A stretch of DNA of 64,000 nucleotides from Devosia equisanguinis (GTDB taxonomy: Bacteria > Pseudomonadota > Alphaproteobacteria > Rhizobiales > Devosiaceae). Positions 1 to 8,369 of the stretch are shown in pieces. Position 1 is the stretch's first letter. Each line of letters starts with the position of its first letter. The stretch is from the NCBI RefSeq assembly GCF_900631955.1, contig NZ_UZWD01000025.1, forward strand, positions 124,001 to 188,000, written 5' to 3'. The notes under the pieces were generated by a model that saw only the letters and a list, made by a program, of their open reading frames with translations, ran no database searches and was not told the DNA's origin. A program made the translations under genes and the position numbers.

Positions 1-52
1 CCGCGTCGGCCATATCCTGCTCGGTGAGGGCAAAGCGGACGCTGTCGGACAT
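1..52 (-). CDS. Partial CDS downstream of ftsX (N-terminus only)
   Basis: An ATG on the minus strand at base 52 lies 5 bases after the ftsX stop and opens a frame that stays open to the window edge, giving 17 residues that begin MSDSVRFALTEQ. The tight spacing suggests it is the next gene of the ftsEX transcript. Too little is visible to name the product. In related alphaproteobacteria this slot often holds a YdcF-like protein or an acyltransferase, but nothing in these residues decides that. Confidence 0.45.
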   Translation of the reverse strand, partial: MSDSVRFALTEQDMADA

Positions 53-57
53 GGCTC

Positions 58-987
58 TCAGGAGGCTTCGCTGAGATAGCGGCGCACGGTCATGCGCGAG
101 GTCACTGCCGTCAGCACGGCGATTACCGGGATCACCGCGGCCACGCCGATTATGCCGTCCCAGCCCAAGAGGAACTGTCCGAACAGCACCCCGACCTGGG
201 CATTGGCTTCCGAGGGCAAAACGCTGCCGGCTGCGGCGCCGATCAGGGTGAAAAACAGCGTCGCCAAAACCGTGCCGAGCAACCCGCCCTGCAGGCCGAT
301 GGACAGGAACCGCCCCTGGAATTCGCCGGCAATGAACTTGTTGGAGGCGCCGATGAAATGCAGCACATCGACGATTTCGCGGTTCGAGGCCATGGCGCCG
401 CGGGTGGCAAAGATGATGGCGAGCACGGTGGCCACGCCGATCAACCCCAGCACCAGAAGACCCGAGAGCACCACGGTTCCGGCCATGGTGTTGAGCTGCT
501 GGCGCCAGGCGGCGTGGGTATCGAGGCTGGCGCCGTTGATGGCACCGAGATTGCGCTGCAATTGCTCGATATCGGCATCCACCGGATCGGCCAGTTGCAC
601 GACGATGAGGCGGGGAATGGCGATGGCCGAGAGGTCGAGCCCGGCGCCGAGCCAAGGCTCGAGCAGGGCCTGGCTTTCCTCGATGGTGAGGGCCCGCGCA
701 CCGGAGACGCCGGGAGTGGACTGGGCCAGCGACACGGCGGTGCGCAGATTGCTCTCCATCACCTCGCCCTCCACCGGGCGGATCTGGATGGTGAGTTCGC
801 GCCCGACATCGGCGGACCAGGCGATGGCCGATTTCTGTACCAGGACCACGCCGCCCAGCGTCACCGCCGAGAGAAAGGCCATGATGGTGATGAGCAGCAG
901 CAGGGTGCGGCCCGCCACGCTCTTTTCGGGGACGATGGGCGCGGCACCGGCGCGACGCGGCAACAGGGCGAGCACACGATCAAGCAT
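58..987 (-). CDS. ftsX: Cell division protein FtsX (permease-like)
   Basis: FtsX is the inner-membrane partner of the ATPase FtsE. The complex controls septal peptidoglycan hydrolases during division. The 309-residue protein has a first membrane helix near residues 28-50, a periplasmic domain up to about residue 165, then three more hydrophobic helices near 170-195, 225-250 and 270-300, the usual FtsX layout. The start overlaps the end of ftsE by 8 bases (980-987), so the two are translationally coupled. It differs from a MacB-type permease in its small size and in lying directly behind ftsE. Confidence 0.93.
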   Translation of the reverse strand: MLDRVLALLPRRAGAAPIVPEKSVAGRTLLLLITIMAFLSAVTLGGVVLVQKSAIAWSADVGRELTIQIRPVEGEVMESNLRTAVSLAQSTPGVSGARALTIEESQALLEPWLGAGLDLSAIAIPRLIVVQLADPVDADIEQLQRNLGAINGASLDTHAAWRQQLNTMAGTVVLSGLLVLGLIGVATVLAIIFATRGAMASNREIVDVLHFIGASNKFIAGEFQGRFLSIGLQGGLLGTVLATLFFTLIGAAAGSVLPSEANAQVGVLFGQFLLGWDGIIGVAAVIPVIAVLTAVTSRMTVRRYLSEAS

Positions 988-1663
988 GGATTTTCAGCTC
1001 CCCCTTGTTGAGCACCATGCGCGGATAGGGGAACCGGTCGAGCAGGGGCAATTCATGGGTGGCCAGAATGATGGTCATGCCCAGTGTGCGGTTGAGCTCG
1101 GCAAACAGGTGCACCAGCCGGCTCGACAGGTCCGGATCGACATTGCCGGTGGGCTCGTCGGCCAGCAGCACCTTGGGCCGGGCGATGACGGCGCGGGCAA
1201 TGGCGGCACGCTGCTTTTCACCGCCCGAGAGCAGGGTGGGCAAAGCATGCATGCGCTCGCCCAGCCCGACCCATTCGAGCAGTTCGGTGACATTGGGCCG
1301 ATATTCGCTCTCGGGCTGGCCGAGCACGCGCAGCGGCAGCGCCACGTTTTCGAAGGTGGTCAGATGGTCAAGCAGGCGGAATTCCTGGAACACGATGCCG
1401 ATATGGCGGCGCATCTGCAGCAATTGGTCCTGGTTGAGATGGCTCACATCCTCGCCGAACATGGTGACCTTGCCGCGGCTGGGCTTCAGCGACAGCAGCA
1501 AGAGGCGCAACAGGCTGGTCTTGCCCGAGCCCGACGGGCCGGTGAGGAAATGGAAGGAGCCGGGCTCAATGGAAAAACTGAGATCCTTGAGGATTTCGGG
1601 GCCATTGCCGTAGCGCAGGCCCACATCGGAAAAGTCGATCAAGAACGGGTGCTCCCAGTCCAT
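980..1663 (-). CDS. ftsE: Cell division ATP-binding protein FtsE
   Basis: FtsE is the cytoplasmic ABC-type ATPase that powers FtsX at the divisome. The 227-residue protein has a Walker A loop GPSGSGKTS at residues 42-50, a Q-loop region, the signature LSGGEKQR near 144, and Walker B LLADEPTGNVD directly after. Its length fits the family. It is the first gene of the minus-strand ftsE-ftsX pair. The 192 bases up to the divergent zinc-ribbon gene must carry its promoter, but I could not identify one with confidence. Confidence 0.95.
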   Translation of the reverse strand: MDWEHPFLIDFSDVGLRYGNGPEILKDLSFSIEPGSFHFLTGPSGSGKTSLLRLLLLSLKPSRGKVTMFGEDVSHLNQDQLLQMRRHIGIVFQEFRLLDHLTTFENVALPLRVLGQPESEYRPNVTELLEWVGLGERMHALPTLLSGGEKQRAAIARAVIARPKVLLADEPTGNVDPDLSSRLVHLFAELNRTLGMTIILATHELPLLDRFPYPRMVLNKGELKIHA

Positions 1664-1855
1664 CCGGTGTTGGTGGCGCCGCCTTCGGGCGAATCAGTTG
1701 GCGCATCATAGCAGCGTGACGGCGCCTGGGCGGCATGCCTGGGCGTTTTGCGCCGGGGAAAGCGGCACATTTGTGATCTTGGGGAGGATTTGAGGAGTTT
1801 TAACCCCGGCAGGGCTAGGGTCGGGCTGCATGCTTCTTGTCCCAGCGCCGGTCTG

Positions 1856-2827
1856 ATGATCATCACCTGTCCGCATTGCCAGACCAAGTACCAGGTGACC
1901 TATGAGGCCATCGGTGCGGCTGGTCGCAAGGTGCAATGCGCCCATTGCCAGCAGGCCTGGCAGCAGGCCGCGCCAATGATCCCCGAGCCCGAGCCGTCCA
2001 GCATCGAGGAAGACGACAAGCTCTACGGCGAAATGGCCGAAGACGTGCTCGACGAGGCCTTCATGGCCGAAGCGGCGCGGGTGGCGCCATCTCCGCCGCC
2101 TGCCCCGACGCGCGCCGAGCCGGTGCCGCGCACCGGACGAACGCCGATGCGATCGGTCGATCCGGCGGAGCTCAAGAAGCGCCAGCAGGCATTTTCACGC
2201 CGGCAGAGCGCCATGTTCTCGCGCCTGCCAATGGCGCGGCTGCGTCGCACCGCCAGGCTGGCCAGCGTGGTCATGCTAGTCGGCCTTGTGGCGCTGCTGT
2301 ATTTCGGCCGCACCCAGCTGGTCGAGCGCTATCCCGATCTGGCCGGCGTCTATGCGGCGGTGGGCATGGGGGTCAATGTGGTCGGCCTCGAATTTTCCAA
2401 TCTCGACACGCTGAAAACCCTGACCGGAGGCGACGAGGTGCTGGTGGTCTCGGCGCAGATCGTGGGCCTGATGCCCAAGCCGGTGCGGGTACCCCCGGTG
2501 GTGGTGAGCCTGCTCGATGCGCGCGGCAAGACCGTCTACGAATGGAGCGTGGCTTCGCGGGTCGGCGACCTGATGGCCGGCGAACGCGCCACCTTCGAGA
2601 CTCGCCTGACCCTGCCGCCGGTCAATGCCGAGCGGGTGCGCCTCACCTTTGCCACGGCCAATGCCCTTCCCGAGACGCGCGAGGAGCCAGCGCCGCTGCA
2701 GGCGCCTGAGGCGAGCCAGCATCCTGCGGCCCCTGCCGCAACCGAACACGCTGCCGAAGCCCCGGCTGCCGATATTTCAGAGCCGGAAAGCGCCCATGGC
2801 GCCGCGCCGGCCGCCGAACACCATTAG
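1856..2827 (+). CDS. MJ0042-type zinc-ribbon membrane protein
   Basis: The 323-residue protein starts with a small zinc ribbon, with CPHC near residues 5-8 and CAHC near 25-28, as in the MJ0042 finger family. A charged, proline-rich stretch follows, then one membrane helix near residues 135-155 (VVMLVGLVALLYF). The C-terminal region resembles DUF3426-type periplasmic domains. An earlier in-frame ATG at 1748 exists, but the family conventionally starts at the zinc ribbon, so I chose 1856. It lies 12 bases before the response regulator and is probably co-transcribed with it. Proteins of this class sit next to ftsE in many Hyphomicrobiales, but their function is unknown. Confidence 0.8.
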   Translation: MIITCPHCQTKYQVTYEAIGAAGRKVQCAHCQQAWQQAAPMIPEPEPSSIEEDDKLYGEMAEDVLDEAFMAEAARVAPSPPPAPTRAEPVPRTGRTPMRSVDPAELKKRQQAFSRRQSAMFSRLPMARLRRTARLASVVMLVGLVALLYFGRTQLVERYPDLAGVYAAVGMGVNVVGLEFSNLDTLKTLTGGDEVLVVSAQIVGLMPKPVRVPPVVVSLLDARGKTVYEWSVASRVGDLMAGERATFETRLTLPPVNAERVRLTFATANALPETREEPAPLQAPEASQHPAAPAATEHAAEAPAADISEPESAHGAAPAAEHH

Positions 2828-2839
2828 GAGTGCAGTTTC

Positions 2840-3247
2840 TTGGCCAGAATTCTCGTTGCCGAAGACGATCCGTCCGTCCGCGCCTTCGTGGTCAGTGCCC
2901 TCACCATGAAGGGGCATGAGGTGATTGCCGAGGAAGATGGGGGCCTCGCCGCCGAGACCGTCGATGCCGAGGACGGCCAGTTCGACCTCTTGCTCTCCGA
3001 TATCAAGATGCCGGTGATGGACGGGATCGCGCTGGCCCTGCATGTCGGTGCGCGTTTTCCCGAGCTCACCATTCTGTTGATGACCGGCTTTGCCGACCAG
3101 CGCGAACGAGCCCATGGGCTCGATGCGCTGATCTACGACGTCATCCCCAAGCCGTTCACCCTGGCCGACCTCCTGGCCAAGGTCGAGGACGCGCTTTCCG
3201 GCAAGCCGGTGGAAGTGGTGTCGCTGGCGCGCCAGCCCCTGCAATAG
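2840..3247 (+). CDS. Single-domain response regulator, CpdR-like
   Basis: The 135 residues form one receiver domain with no output domain. The acidic pocket is E8-D9-D10, the phosphoacceptor is D54 in LLSDIKMP, and the conserved Thr (MTGF) and Lys (PKPF) follow. CpdR-type regulators are of this build and control ClpXP-dependent proteolysis in the alphaproteobacterial cell cycle. The resemblance here is in layout and length, so the name is an inference. The start is TTG, with AGGAG 9 bases upstream overlapping the stop region of the zinc-ribbon gene. It converges on lysA with a 1-base gap. Confidence 0.85.
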   Translation: MARILVAEDDPSVRAFVVSALTMKGHEVIAEEDGGLAAETVDAEDGQFDLLLSDIKMPVMDGIALALHVGARFPELTILLMTGFADQRERAHGLDALIYDVIPKPFTLADLLAKVEDALSGKPVEVVSLARQPLQ

Positions 3248-3248
3248 T

Positions 3249-4508
3249 TCAGAGCCAGTCGGGAACGCTATCGAGCGCGATCAGCTCGTCGATGGATTTG
3301 CGCGGGCGGATCACGTGCCAGCGTGGTCCATCGACCAAAACTTCCGGGATCAGCGGGCGGGAATTGTAGGTCGAGGCCATGACCGCGCCATAGGCCCCGG
3401 CGCTCATGATCGAGATGAGATCGCCTTCCTTGACGCCGGGAATGGTGCGGCCCTTGGCCAGATAGTCGCCGGTTTCGCAGACCGGACCGACAATATCCCC
3501 GGTGATCGGGGGCAGGTTGGACTGGTTGACCAGTTCGACATCGTGATGGGCTTCGTAAAGCGTGGGGCGGATGAGATCGTTCATCGCCGCATCGACGATG
3601 ATGAAGTTCGAGCTCCCCTCCTTCACATATTCGACCTTGGTGACCAGGATGCCGGCATTGCCCACCAAGAGGCGGCCGGGCTCGATCACCAAGTTGCAGC
3701 CCAATTGCCCGACCTTGTCGCGCACCACGGCGGCGTAGGCGTCGGGATGGGGAGGAGCTTCCTGGTCGTGATGATAGGGAATGCCCAGGCCGCCACCGAT
3801 ATCGACATGGTGGATGGTATGGCCATCGGCGCGCAGGGCGGTCACCAGTTCGGCCATCAGACCGAAGGCATTGCCGAAGGGCTCGAGATCGGTGATCTGG
3901 CTGCCGATATGCATGTCGACGCCGACGGCCTCGATATTGGGCAGCTCGGCAATGCGCCGATAGACCTCGTGGGCGCGCTTATAGGAAATGCCGAACTTGT
4001 TCTCGCTCTTGCCGGTCGAAATCTTGGCATGGGTGCGGGCATCTACATCGGGATTGATGCGCACGGAGACGCGCGCGGTCAGGCCCATATCGGCTGCGAT
4101 CATCGACAGCCGCTCGAGCTCGGGCTCGCTCTCGACATTGAAGCACTTGATCCCGGCCGCCAGGCCCTGGCGCATTTCCGCAACGGTCTTGGCCACGCCG
4201 GAAAAGACGATCCTGTCGGCCGGAATGCCGGCGGCGAGAGCCCGCTGCAATTCGCCGCCCGACACCACGTCGGCGCCGCAGCCCTCCGAGGCCATGAGCT
4301 TGAGCACGGCCTGGTTGGAATTGGCCTTCATCGCATAGGCGAGCAGGGTGGGAATGCCCTCGAAGGCGCGCTGCACCACCTGCACATGCCGGCGCAGCGT
4401 GGCGCTGGAATAGACGTAAAAGGGCGTCCCTACCTTTTCGGCGAGGTCGTTGAGATTGACGTCCTCGGCATAAAGCGTGCCGTCGCGATGGTTGAAGTGG
4501 TGGACCAT
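3249..4508 (-). CDS. lysA: Diaminopimelate decarboxylase
   Basis: LysA is the PLP enzyme that decarboxylates meso-diaminopimelate to L-lysine, the last step of lysine synthesis. The 419 residues match a fold-III decarboxylase. The PLP lysine is K61 in YAMKANSN. Glycine-rich phosphate-binding GGGLG and the CETGD motif with the catalytic cysteine follow. It lies downstream of argH on the same strand, an arrangement common in alphaproteobacteria, but here a ChaC-like gene and palindromic repeats separate them. Confidence 0.96.
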   Translation of the reverse strand: MVHHFNHRDGTLYAEDVNLNDLAEKVGTPFYVYSSATLRRHVQVVQRAFEGIPTLLAYAMKANSNQAVLKLMASEGCGADVVSGGELQRALAAGIPADRIVFSGVAKTVAEMRQGLAAGIKCFNVESEPELERLSMIAADMGLTARVSVRINPDVDARTHAKISTGKSENKFGISYKRAHEVYRRIAELPNIEAVGVDMHIGSQITDLEPFGNAFGLMAELVTALRADGHTIHHVDIGGGLGIPYHHDQEAPPHPDAYAAVVRDKVGQLGCNLVIEPGRLLVGNAGILVTKVEYVKEGSSNFIIVDAAMNDLIRPTLYEAHHDVELVNQSNLPPITGDIVGPVCETGDYLAKGRTIPGVKEGDLISIMSAGAYGAVMASTYNSRPLIPEVLVDGPRWHVIRPRKSIDELIALDSVPDWL

Positions 4509-4529
4509 TTTATGCCCCGCAATCCTGTC

Positions 4530-4647
4530 TTCCCCTCTCCCCTTGTGGGAGAGGGTGCCCGAAGGGCGGGTGAGGGGTTCTCACACGCTCCGCGCCCCCT
4601 CATCCGGCGCTTGCGCGCCACCTTCTCCCACGAGGGGAGAAGGGGAC
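4530..4647. repeat. Palindromic intergenic repeat between ChaC-like gene and lysA
   Basis: Two arms of about 27 bases (about 4530-4556 and 4619-4647) are near-perfect inverted copies, each itself palindromic around CTCCC...GGGAG. The segment between carries the GGGCGGGTGAGGGG / CCCCCTCAT pair typical of dispersed REP-like elements in proteobacteria. On RNA it would fold into a long cruciform-like stem. It can also serve as a transcription barrier between the two minus-strand genes. Confidence 0.8.
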
Positions 4648-4688
4648 CCGGTGATCTAAACTGAGAGCGACAAAAACAAAAGCCAGAC

Positions 4689-5387
4689 TTATCGATCCGG
4701 CTCATAAACCGCTTCGATGCGCTCGGCGACCAGATGTTGCAAACGCCACAGATGCGGATCGCGGATACCGAGCTGTTCGAGATGGGCGACGGTGGAAAAG
4801 AGATATTCGGCCATCGAACCGCGAGAGCCCACGGCCTTGGCGAGCACGTCAGCGATCTGGTCTTCACTCAGTCCGGAAACGTAACGGCCCGAATTGCGGT
4901 CGATGCAGAAGGTCAGCGCCGTCATTGTGCGCTCACCCGCCTGGACATTGACCCAGCGCGGCGGAAAGGCAGAGGGCCGCCAGGCCATTTCCCGCTCGAA
5001 CAGTTTGATCAGGTTGTCTTCGATGGCGTCCGGCGGCAGGCGATAGGCGACGCCCTTGCAGGCGCCACCCCGGTCGAGCGCCAGCATCAGGCCCGGATGT
5101 TCATCACTGCCGCGCCAGCGATTGTTCCAGCCGAGGCAAAAGGCGCGATGCCAGCCGCGAATCGTGCCGGTGCGCATTTCGATGAAATCGCAGGCCGGTT
5201 TCCAGATCAGCGAGCCATAGGCGAAGAACCAGATTTCGCCGGGATCATCGATCTGGGCCAGCAGTTGCGCGATGGTGGCGCGATGATCGTCCTCGCTCGC
5301 CCGATACATGCCCTCGGGCGGATCGGGCATGTCCTCGCTGATCTCCGTCGGCTGGAGATAGGCGACATGCCGGTCGCTGAGGCGCAT
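4689..5387 (-). CDS. ChaC-like gamma-glutamylcyclotransferase
   Basis: ChaC enzymes cleave the gamma-glutamyl bond of glutathione, giving 5-oxoproline and Cys-Gly. The 232-residue protein has the family's substrate-loop motif YGSLIWKP near residue 59, followed by the RGWHRAF segment and a glutamate-bearing FEREM region where the catalytic acid is expected. I chose the ATG at 5387 because the in-frame extension to 5531 is low-complexity and lies in repeat DNA. Repeats lie on both sides (4530-4647 and 5441-5722), so this gene looks like an addition between argH and lysA. Confidence 0.85.
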   Translation of the reverse strand: MRLSDRHVAYLQPTEISEDMPDPPEGMYRASEDDHRATIAQLLAQIDDPGEIWFFAYGSLIWKPACDFIEMRTGTIRGWHRAFCLGWNNRWRGSDEHPGLMLALDRGGACKGVAYRLPPDAIEDNLIKLFEREMAWRPSAFPPRWVNVQAGERTMTALTFCIDRNSGRYVSGLSEDQIADVLAKAVGSRGSMAEYLFSTVAHLEQLGIRDPHLWRLQHLVAERIEAVYEPDR

Positions 5388-5440
5388 GGTTCGGGGCTTT
5401 GGCGGCAATGGTCTCTCCGTCTTCCCTCTCCCTGTGCGCG

Positions 5441-5722
5441 GGCAGTGTCTACTTTGGACGTTTTGACAACCGGCTTTGGTGCTCGTTCGCCTTCCTCCCC
5501 CTTGAGGGGCTTCGAAGCGTGCCGGAAGCAAAATCGCTCCAGTGGAGCGATTTTAGGTGAGAAGGCCATTTTGAGCTACGCTCAAACGGACTGTGAATGA
5601 GGGTGGGGGGCCATCAGTGAATCACTGAACCACCCCCCACCCCGGCCCTCCCCCTCAAGGGGAGAGGGAGAGCAGGAACCGCGGTTACCGTGCCTCCCGA
5701 TGAGCCCAAAGTAAACACTGCC
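5441..5722. repeat. 282-bp nested palindrome element with 17-bp terminal inverted repeats
   Basis: The 17-base ends at 5441-5457 and 5706-5722 are inverted copies with one mismatch. Inside lie further palindromes: CCCC-TTGA-GGGG around 5497-5509; an 11-bp perfect stem at 5530-5540/5544-5554; TTGAGC/GCTCAA at 5571-5585; a G-run/C-run palindrome with core TCAGTGA-A-TCACTGA at 5603-5640; and a CCCCTCAAGGGG unit around 5646-5668. No open frame of note is contained. I saw no obvious target-site duplication. It could be a MITE-like element or stacked REP units. Confidence 0.75.
5530..5554. terminator. Strong symmetric hairpin, possible bidirectional terminator after argH
   Basis: A perfect 11-bp stem with a 3-base loop, AAAATCGCTCC / GGAGCGATTTT, places a short T-run on the 3' side in either direction. 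It lies 210 bases past the argH stop and could end argH transcripts before the ChaC-like gene. It is embedded in the larger palindromic element, so its role as a terminator is an inference. Confidence 0.45.
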
Positions 5723-5763
5723 CCTTGCGGGAGAAGGTGGATCGCGCCTTTGCGCGAGACGGC

Positions 5764-7209
5764 TCAAAGCCCGCCATCACCATGGCTGCCATGCGTCTTC
5801 TTGCCGAGCGCCTTGGGCTCATGGGTCTCGCCGGTGAGCAGGCTCTTCCAGCGCGCCGCCTGCACAACCACATTGGCTGGCGCGGTGCCGCCATAGGATT
5901 TGCGGGCGGCCACCGAGGCCTCGACCGTAAGAACCTTGTGGATGCGGCTGTCGATACGCTGATCGATGAACTTGAAGTCCTCGATGGTGAGGCCTTCGAG
6001 GCCGCAATTCTTCTGCTCGGCCAGGGCCACGATCTGCCCGGTAATGTGGTGGGCATCGCGGAAGGGAATATTGAGTTCGCGCACCAGCCAGTCGGCGACG
6101 TCGGTGGCGGTGGAAAAACCGGCCGAGGCCGAAGCGTGCATGCGGGCGCGATTGGGCGCCATGTCGGCCACCATGCCGGTCATGGCGGCCAGCGACAGGG
6201 AGAGCGCGTCGAGCGCGTCGAAGGCCACTTCCTTGTCTTCCTGCATGTCCTTGGAATAGGCCAGCGGCAGGCCCTTCATGACGACAAGCAGCGAATTGAG
6301 CGAGCCCATGATGCGGCCGATCTTGGCGCGCACCAGTTCGGCGGCGTCCGGATTGCGCTTCTGCGGCATGATCGAGGAGCCGGTGGTGAACTTGTCGGAA
6401 AGCTTGATGAAGCCGAACTGCGCCGAGCTCCAGATCACCATTTCCTCGGCGAAGCGGGACAGGTGCATGGCGCAGATCGCCGCTGCCGCAAGAGTTTCGA
6501 GAATGAAGTCGCGGTCGGAGACGGCGTCGAGCGAATTGGCAGTGGGGCGGTCGAAGCCCAGGGCCGCCGCGGTCATGTCGCGGTCGATGGGATAGGGCGT
6601 GCCGGCCAGCGCCGCCGAGCCCAGCGGATTCTCGTTGAGGCGCTTGCGCGCGTCGATGAGCCGGCCGGCATCGCGGCCGAGCATTTCGACATAGGCGAGC
6701 AGATGGTGGCCGAAGGTCACCGGCTGGGCGTTCTGCAGGTGGGTGAAACCGGGCAGGATGGTTTCGGCCTCCTCCTCGGCGCGTTTGACAAGGCCAAGCT
6801 GCAGCGTCTGGATCTGGGCCACCAGATGGTCGATGGTGTCGCGCACATAGAGGCGGAAATCGGTGGCCACCTGATCATTGCGCGAGCGCGCGGTGTGCAG
6901 GCGTCCGGCGGCATCGCCGATCTTTTCGCGCAGGCGGCTTTCCACATTCATGTGAATGTCTTCGAGCGCGCGCGAGAACGTGAAGGTGCCACCCTCGATT
7001 TCGGCGAGCACCTCGTCTAGACCGGCCAGAATGGCATCGCGGTCCTCATGCGTCAGAATGCCCGTCGCGGCGAGCATTGTGGCGTGAGCCTTCGATCCGG
7101 CAATATCCTGGCGGTAGAGACGCTGGTCGAATCCGATCGAGGCGTTGATTTCTTCCATGATGGCGTCGGGTCCGGACGCGAACCGGCCGCCCCACATTTT
7201 GTTGCTCAT
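5764..7209 (-). CDS. argH: Argininosuccinate lyase
   Basis: ArgH splits argininosuccinate into arginine and fumarate, the last step of arginine synthesis. The 481-residue protein starts [10 protein letters not shown], the typical ArgH N-terminus, and carries the superfamily signature [12 protein letters not shown] with the catalytic serine. HTARSRND and TGSS loops are present. The ATG at 7209 gives the family length; upstream in-frame starts would run into tlpA. Only 22 bases separate this start from the divergent tlpA start. Confidence 0.96.
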   Translation of the reverse strand: MSNKMWGGRFASGPDAIMEEINASIGFDQRLYRQDIAGSKAHATMLAATGILTHEDRDAILAGLDEVLAEIEGGTFTFSRALEDIHMNVESRLREKIGDAAGRLHTARSRNDQVATDFRLYVRDTIDHLVAQIQTLQLGLVKRAEEEAETILPGFTHLQNAQPVTFGHHLLAYVEMLGRDAGRLIDARKRLNENPLGSAALAGTPYPIDRDMTAAALGFDRPTANSLDAVSDRDFILETLAAAAICAMHLSRFAEEMVIWSSAQFGFIKLSDKFTTGSSIMPQKRNPDAAELVRAKIGRIMGSLNSLLVVMKGLPLAYSKDMQEDKEVAFDALDALSLSLAAMTGMVADMAPNRARMHASASAGFSTATDVADWLVRELNIPFRDAHHITGQIVALAEQKNCGLEGLTIEDFKFIDQRIDSRIHKVLTVEASVAARKSYGGTAPANVVVQAARWKSLLTGETHEPKALGKKTHGSHGDGGL

Positions 7210-7231
7210 CTTCAGGCCTTTCGGAGACACC

Positions 7232-7894
7232 ATGTCGGACATGAACCCCACCCAGCCAACAGCACGCAATCGTCTGGCGATGGTCGCTGCATTGGGGGTA
7301 GCGGGCGTGGGCGTAGCTATAGCGGCGTGGGTCTATCTGGGCAATGCCGCCACGGCAAGCAGCTGCCCGGTGCAGTCGATGCAGGCCCAGGTGATCGATG
7401 CCGCGGCAGTCGGGCAGCTGGCGGCGCTCAACGGCACCGGGGAGGGACGCGGCTATGCCGACATGGCGTTCAAGGATGCCTCGGGCAAGGACATGACCAT
7501 TGCCGATTTCTCCGGCAAGGCGCTGCTGGTCAATTTCTGGGCCAGCTGGTGCGTGCCGTGCCGGGAGGAAATGCCGGCGCTCGACGCGGTGGCGACCGAA
7601 TACAATTCGGACAAGTTCATGGTGCTGCCGATCAATCTCGATATCGGCGCCGGTGGCCAGGAAAAGGCAGAGGCTTTCCTCGACGACGGCCAGTTTGCCA
7701 ATCTGCCGCTTTATGCCGACAGCACCTTTTCAGCCTTCGAGCGGCTGAAGCGCGAAGCCGTCGCGGTGGGCCTGCCCGCGACGCTGCTGCTCGATCCGGA
7801 AGGCTGCGAATTGGCGGTGCTGCAGGGCCCGGCTGAATGGGACTCCGAGGACGGCAAGGCCGTGGTCAATGCACTGATCGGGCTGCGCGGTTAA
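7232..7894 (+). CDS. tlpA: TlpA-type thiol:disulfide interchange protein
   Basis: The protein is a membrane-anchored periplasmic thioredoxin-like reductant. An N-terminal helix near residues 15-37 acts as anchor, and the thioredoxin fold contains the redox motif WCVPC within [14 protein letters not shown], near residue 110. TlpA proteins reduce cysteines during cytochrome oxidase copper-site assembly, which is known for the family and not shown here. The ATG at 7232 has a GGAGA site 8 bases upstream. The pair with divergent argH is conserved in Hyphomicrobiales. Confidence 0.88.
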   Translation: MSDMNPTQPTARNRLAMVAALGVAGVGVAIAAWVYLGNAATASSCPVQSMQAQVIDAAAVGQLAALNGTGEGRGYADMAFKDASGKDMTIADFSGKALLVNFWASWCVPCREEMPALDAVATEYNSDKFMVLPINLDIGAGGQEKAEAFLDDGQFANLPLYADSTFSAFERLKREAVAVGLPATLLLDPEGCELAVLQGPAEWDSEDGKAVVNALIGLRG

Positions 7895-8100
7895 ACCAGC
7901 TTTTCGACCTCGGCGCCGTTGATCGGCGTCACCAGCGGCACCTCGTGCACGCTCGCCTGGGCCTGGTTCTCGGCCTGATTGAGCAGCATTTCCATGCGCA
8001 GTTGCGCCACCTTGGCCAGTTGCGTCGCGAGCGAGGCGCCCTGGTTCTGGGCGATGCGGGTGACCATGGCGGAAGGATTGGTGCCCAGAGCATTGATCAT
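7891..8100 (-). CDS. Small YjfB-like protein (second of pair)
   Basis: A 69-residue, mostly helical protein with an amphipathic middle segment (ATQLAKVAQLRMEMLLNQAE) and an extended tail. It lies 18 bases downstream of another small protein of similar build and overlaps the end of tlpA by 4 bases on the opposite strand. The layout (short N-terminus, long helix, Pro/Val tail ending in EKLV) parallels its neighbour's ending VDKLA, so the two look like diverged duplicates. The function is unknown; the link to the YjfB putative-motility family is weak for this member. Confidence 0.6.
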   Translation of the reverse strand: MINALGTNPSAMVTRIAQNQGASLATQLAKVAQLRMEMLLNQAENQAQASVHEVPLVTPINGAEVEKLV

Positions 8101-8118
8101 TGCGGGCTCCTTTTGGGG

Positions 8119-8301
8119 TTAGGCGAGCTTGTCCACCTTCGCGCCCTGGCCGGGCGGGGGTGGGCTCAGCGCGGTTTCCATCAGCATGTTGAGCAGGTCG
8201 GTCTGCATGTCATGCGATTTCTTGACGATGGCGATCTGCGTCGCGTGCTGGGTCTGCGCCGAGCGCATGGTCAGCATCTGCGTTGTGAGATCGGTGTTCA
8301 C
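8119..8301 (-). CDS. Small YjfB-like putative motility protein
   Basis: A 60-residue protein with a central helix matching the pattern of the YjfB_motility family: Q-rich start, then AIVKKSHDMQTDLLNMLMET, where the family usually has a V-L-K-K-x-x-D-x-Q core. The end is a proline-rich tail. It is the first gene of a two-gene minus-strand unit. The name motility protein in that family is putative. No flagellar gene is near. Confidence 0.6.
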   Translation of the reverse strand: MNTDLTTQMLTMRSAQTQHATQIAIVKKSHDMQTDLLNMLMETALSPPPPGQGAKVDKLA

Positions 8302-8369
8302 GTCGGCTGGCCTTTCGCGCTTTGCGAGAAGACTAGCAGCGGCCCCTAAAGAAACCGTTCATGATGCGG

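Noticed and set aside
92-1711. Long plus-strand open frame across ftsX and ftsE
   Set aside because: It is antisense to two well-conserved genes, has no domain and low-complexity composition. Long antisense frames are common in GC-rich DNA.
1748-1855. N-terminal extension of the zinc-ribbon protein
   Set aside because: The residues are unlike the family, which begins at the zinc ribbon.
4530-4647. CRISPR-like repeat
   Set aside because: There are only two inverted arms and no regularly spaced direct repeats with unique spacers.
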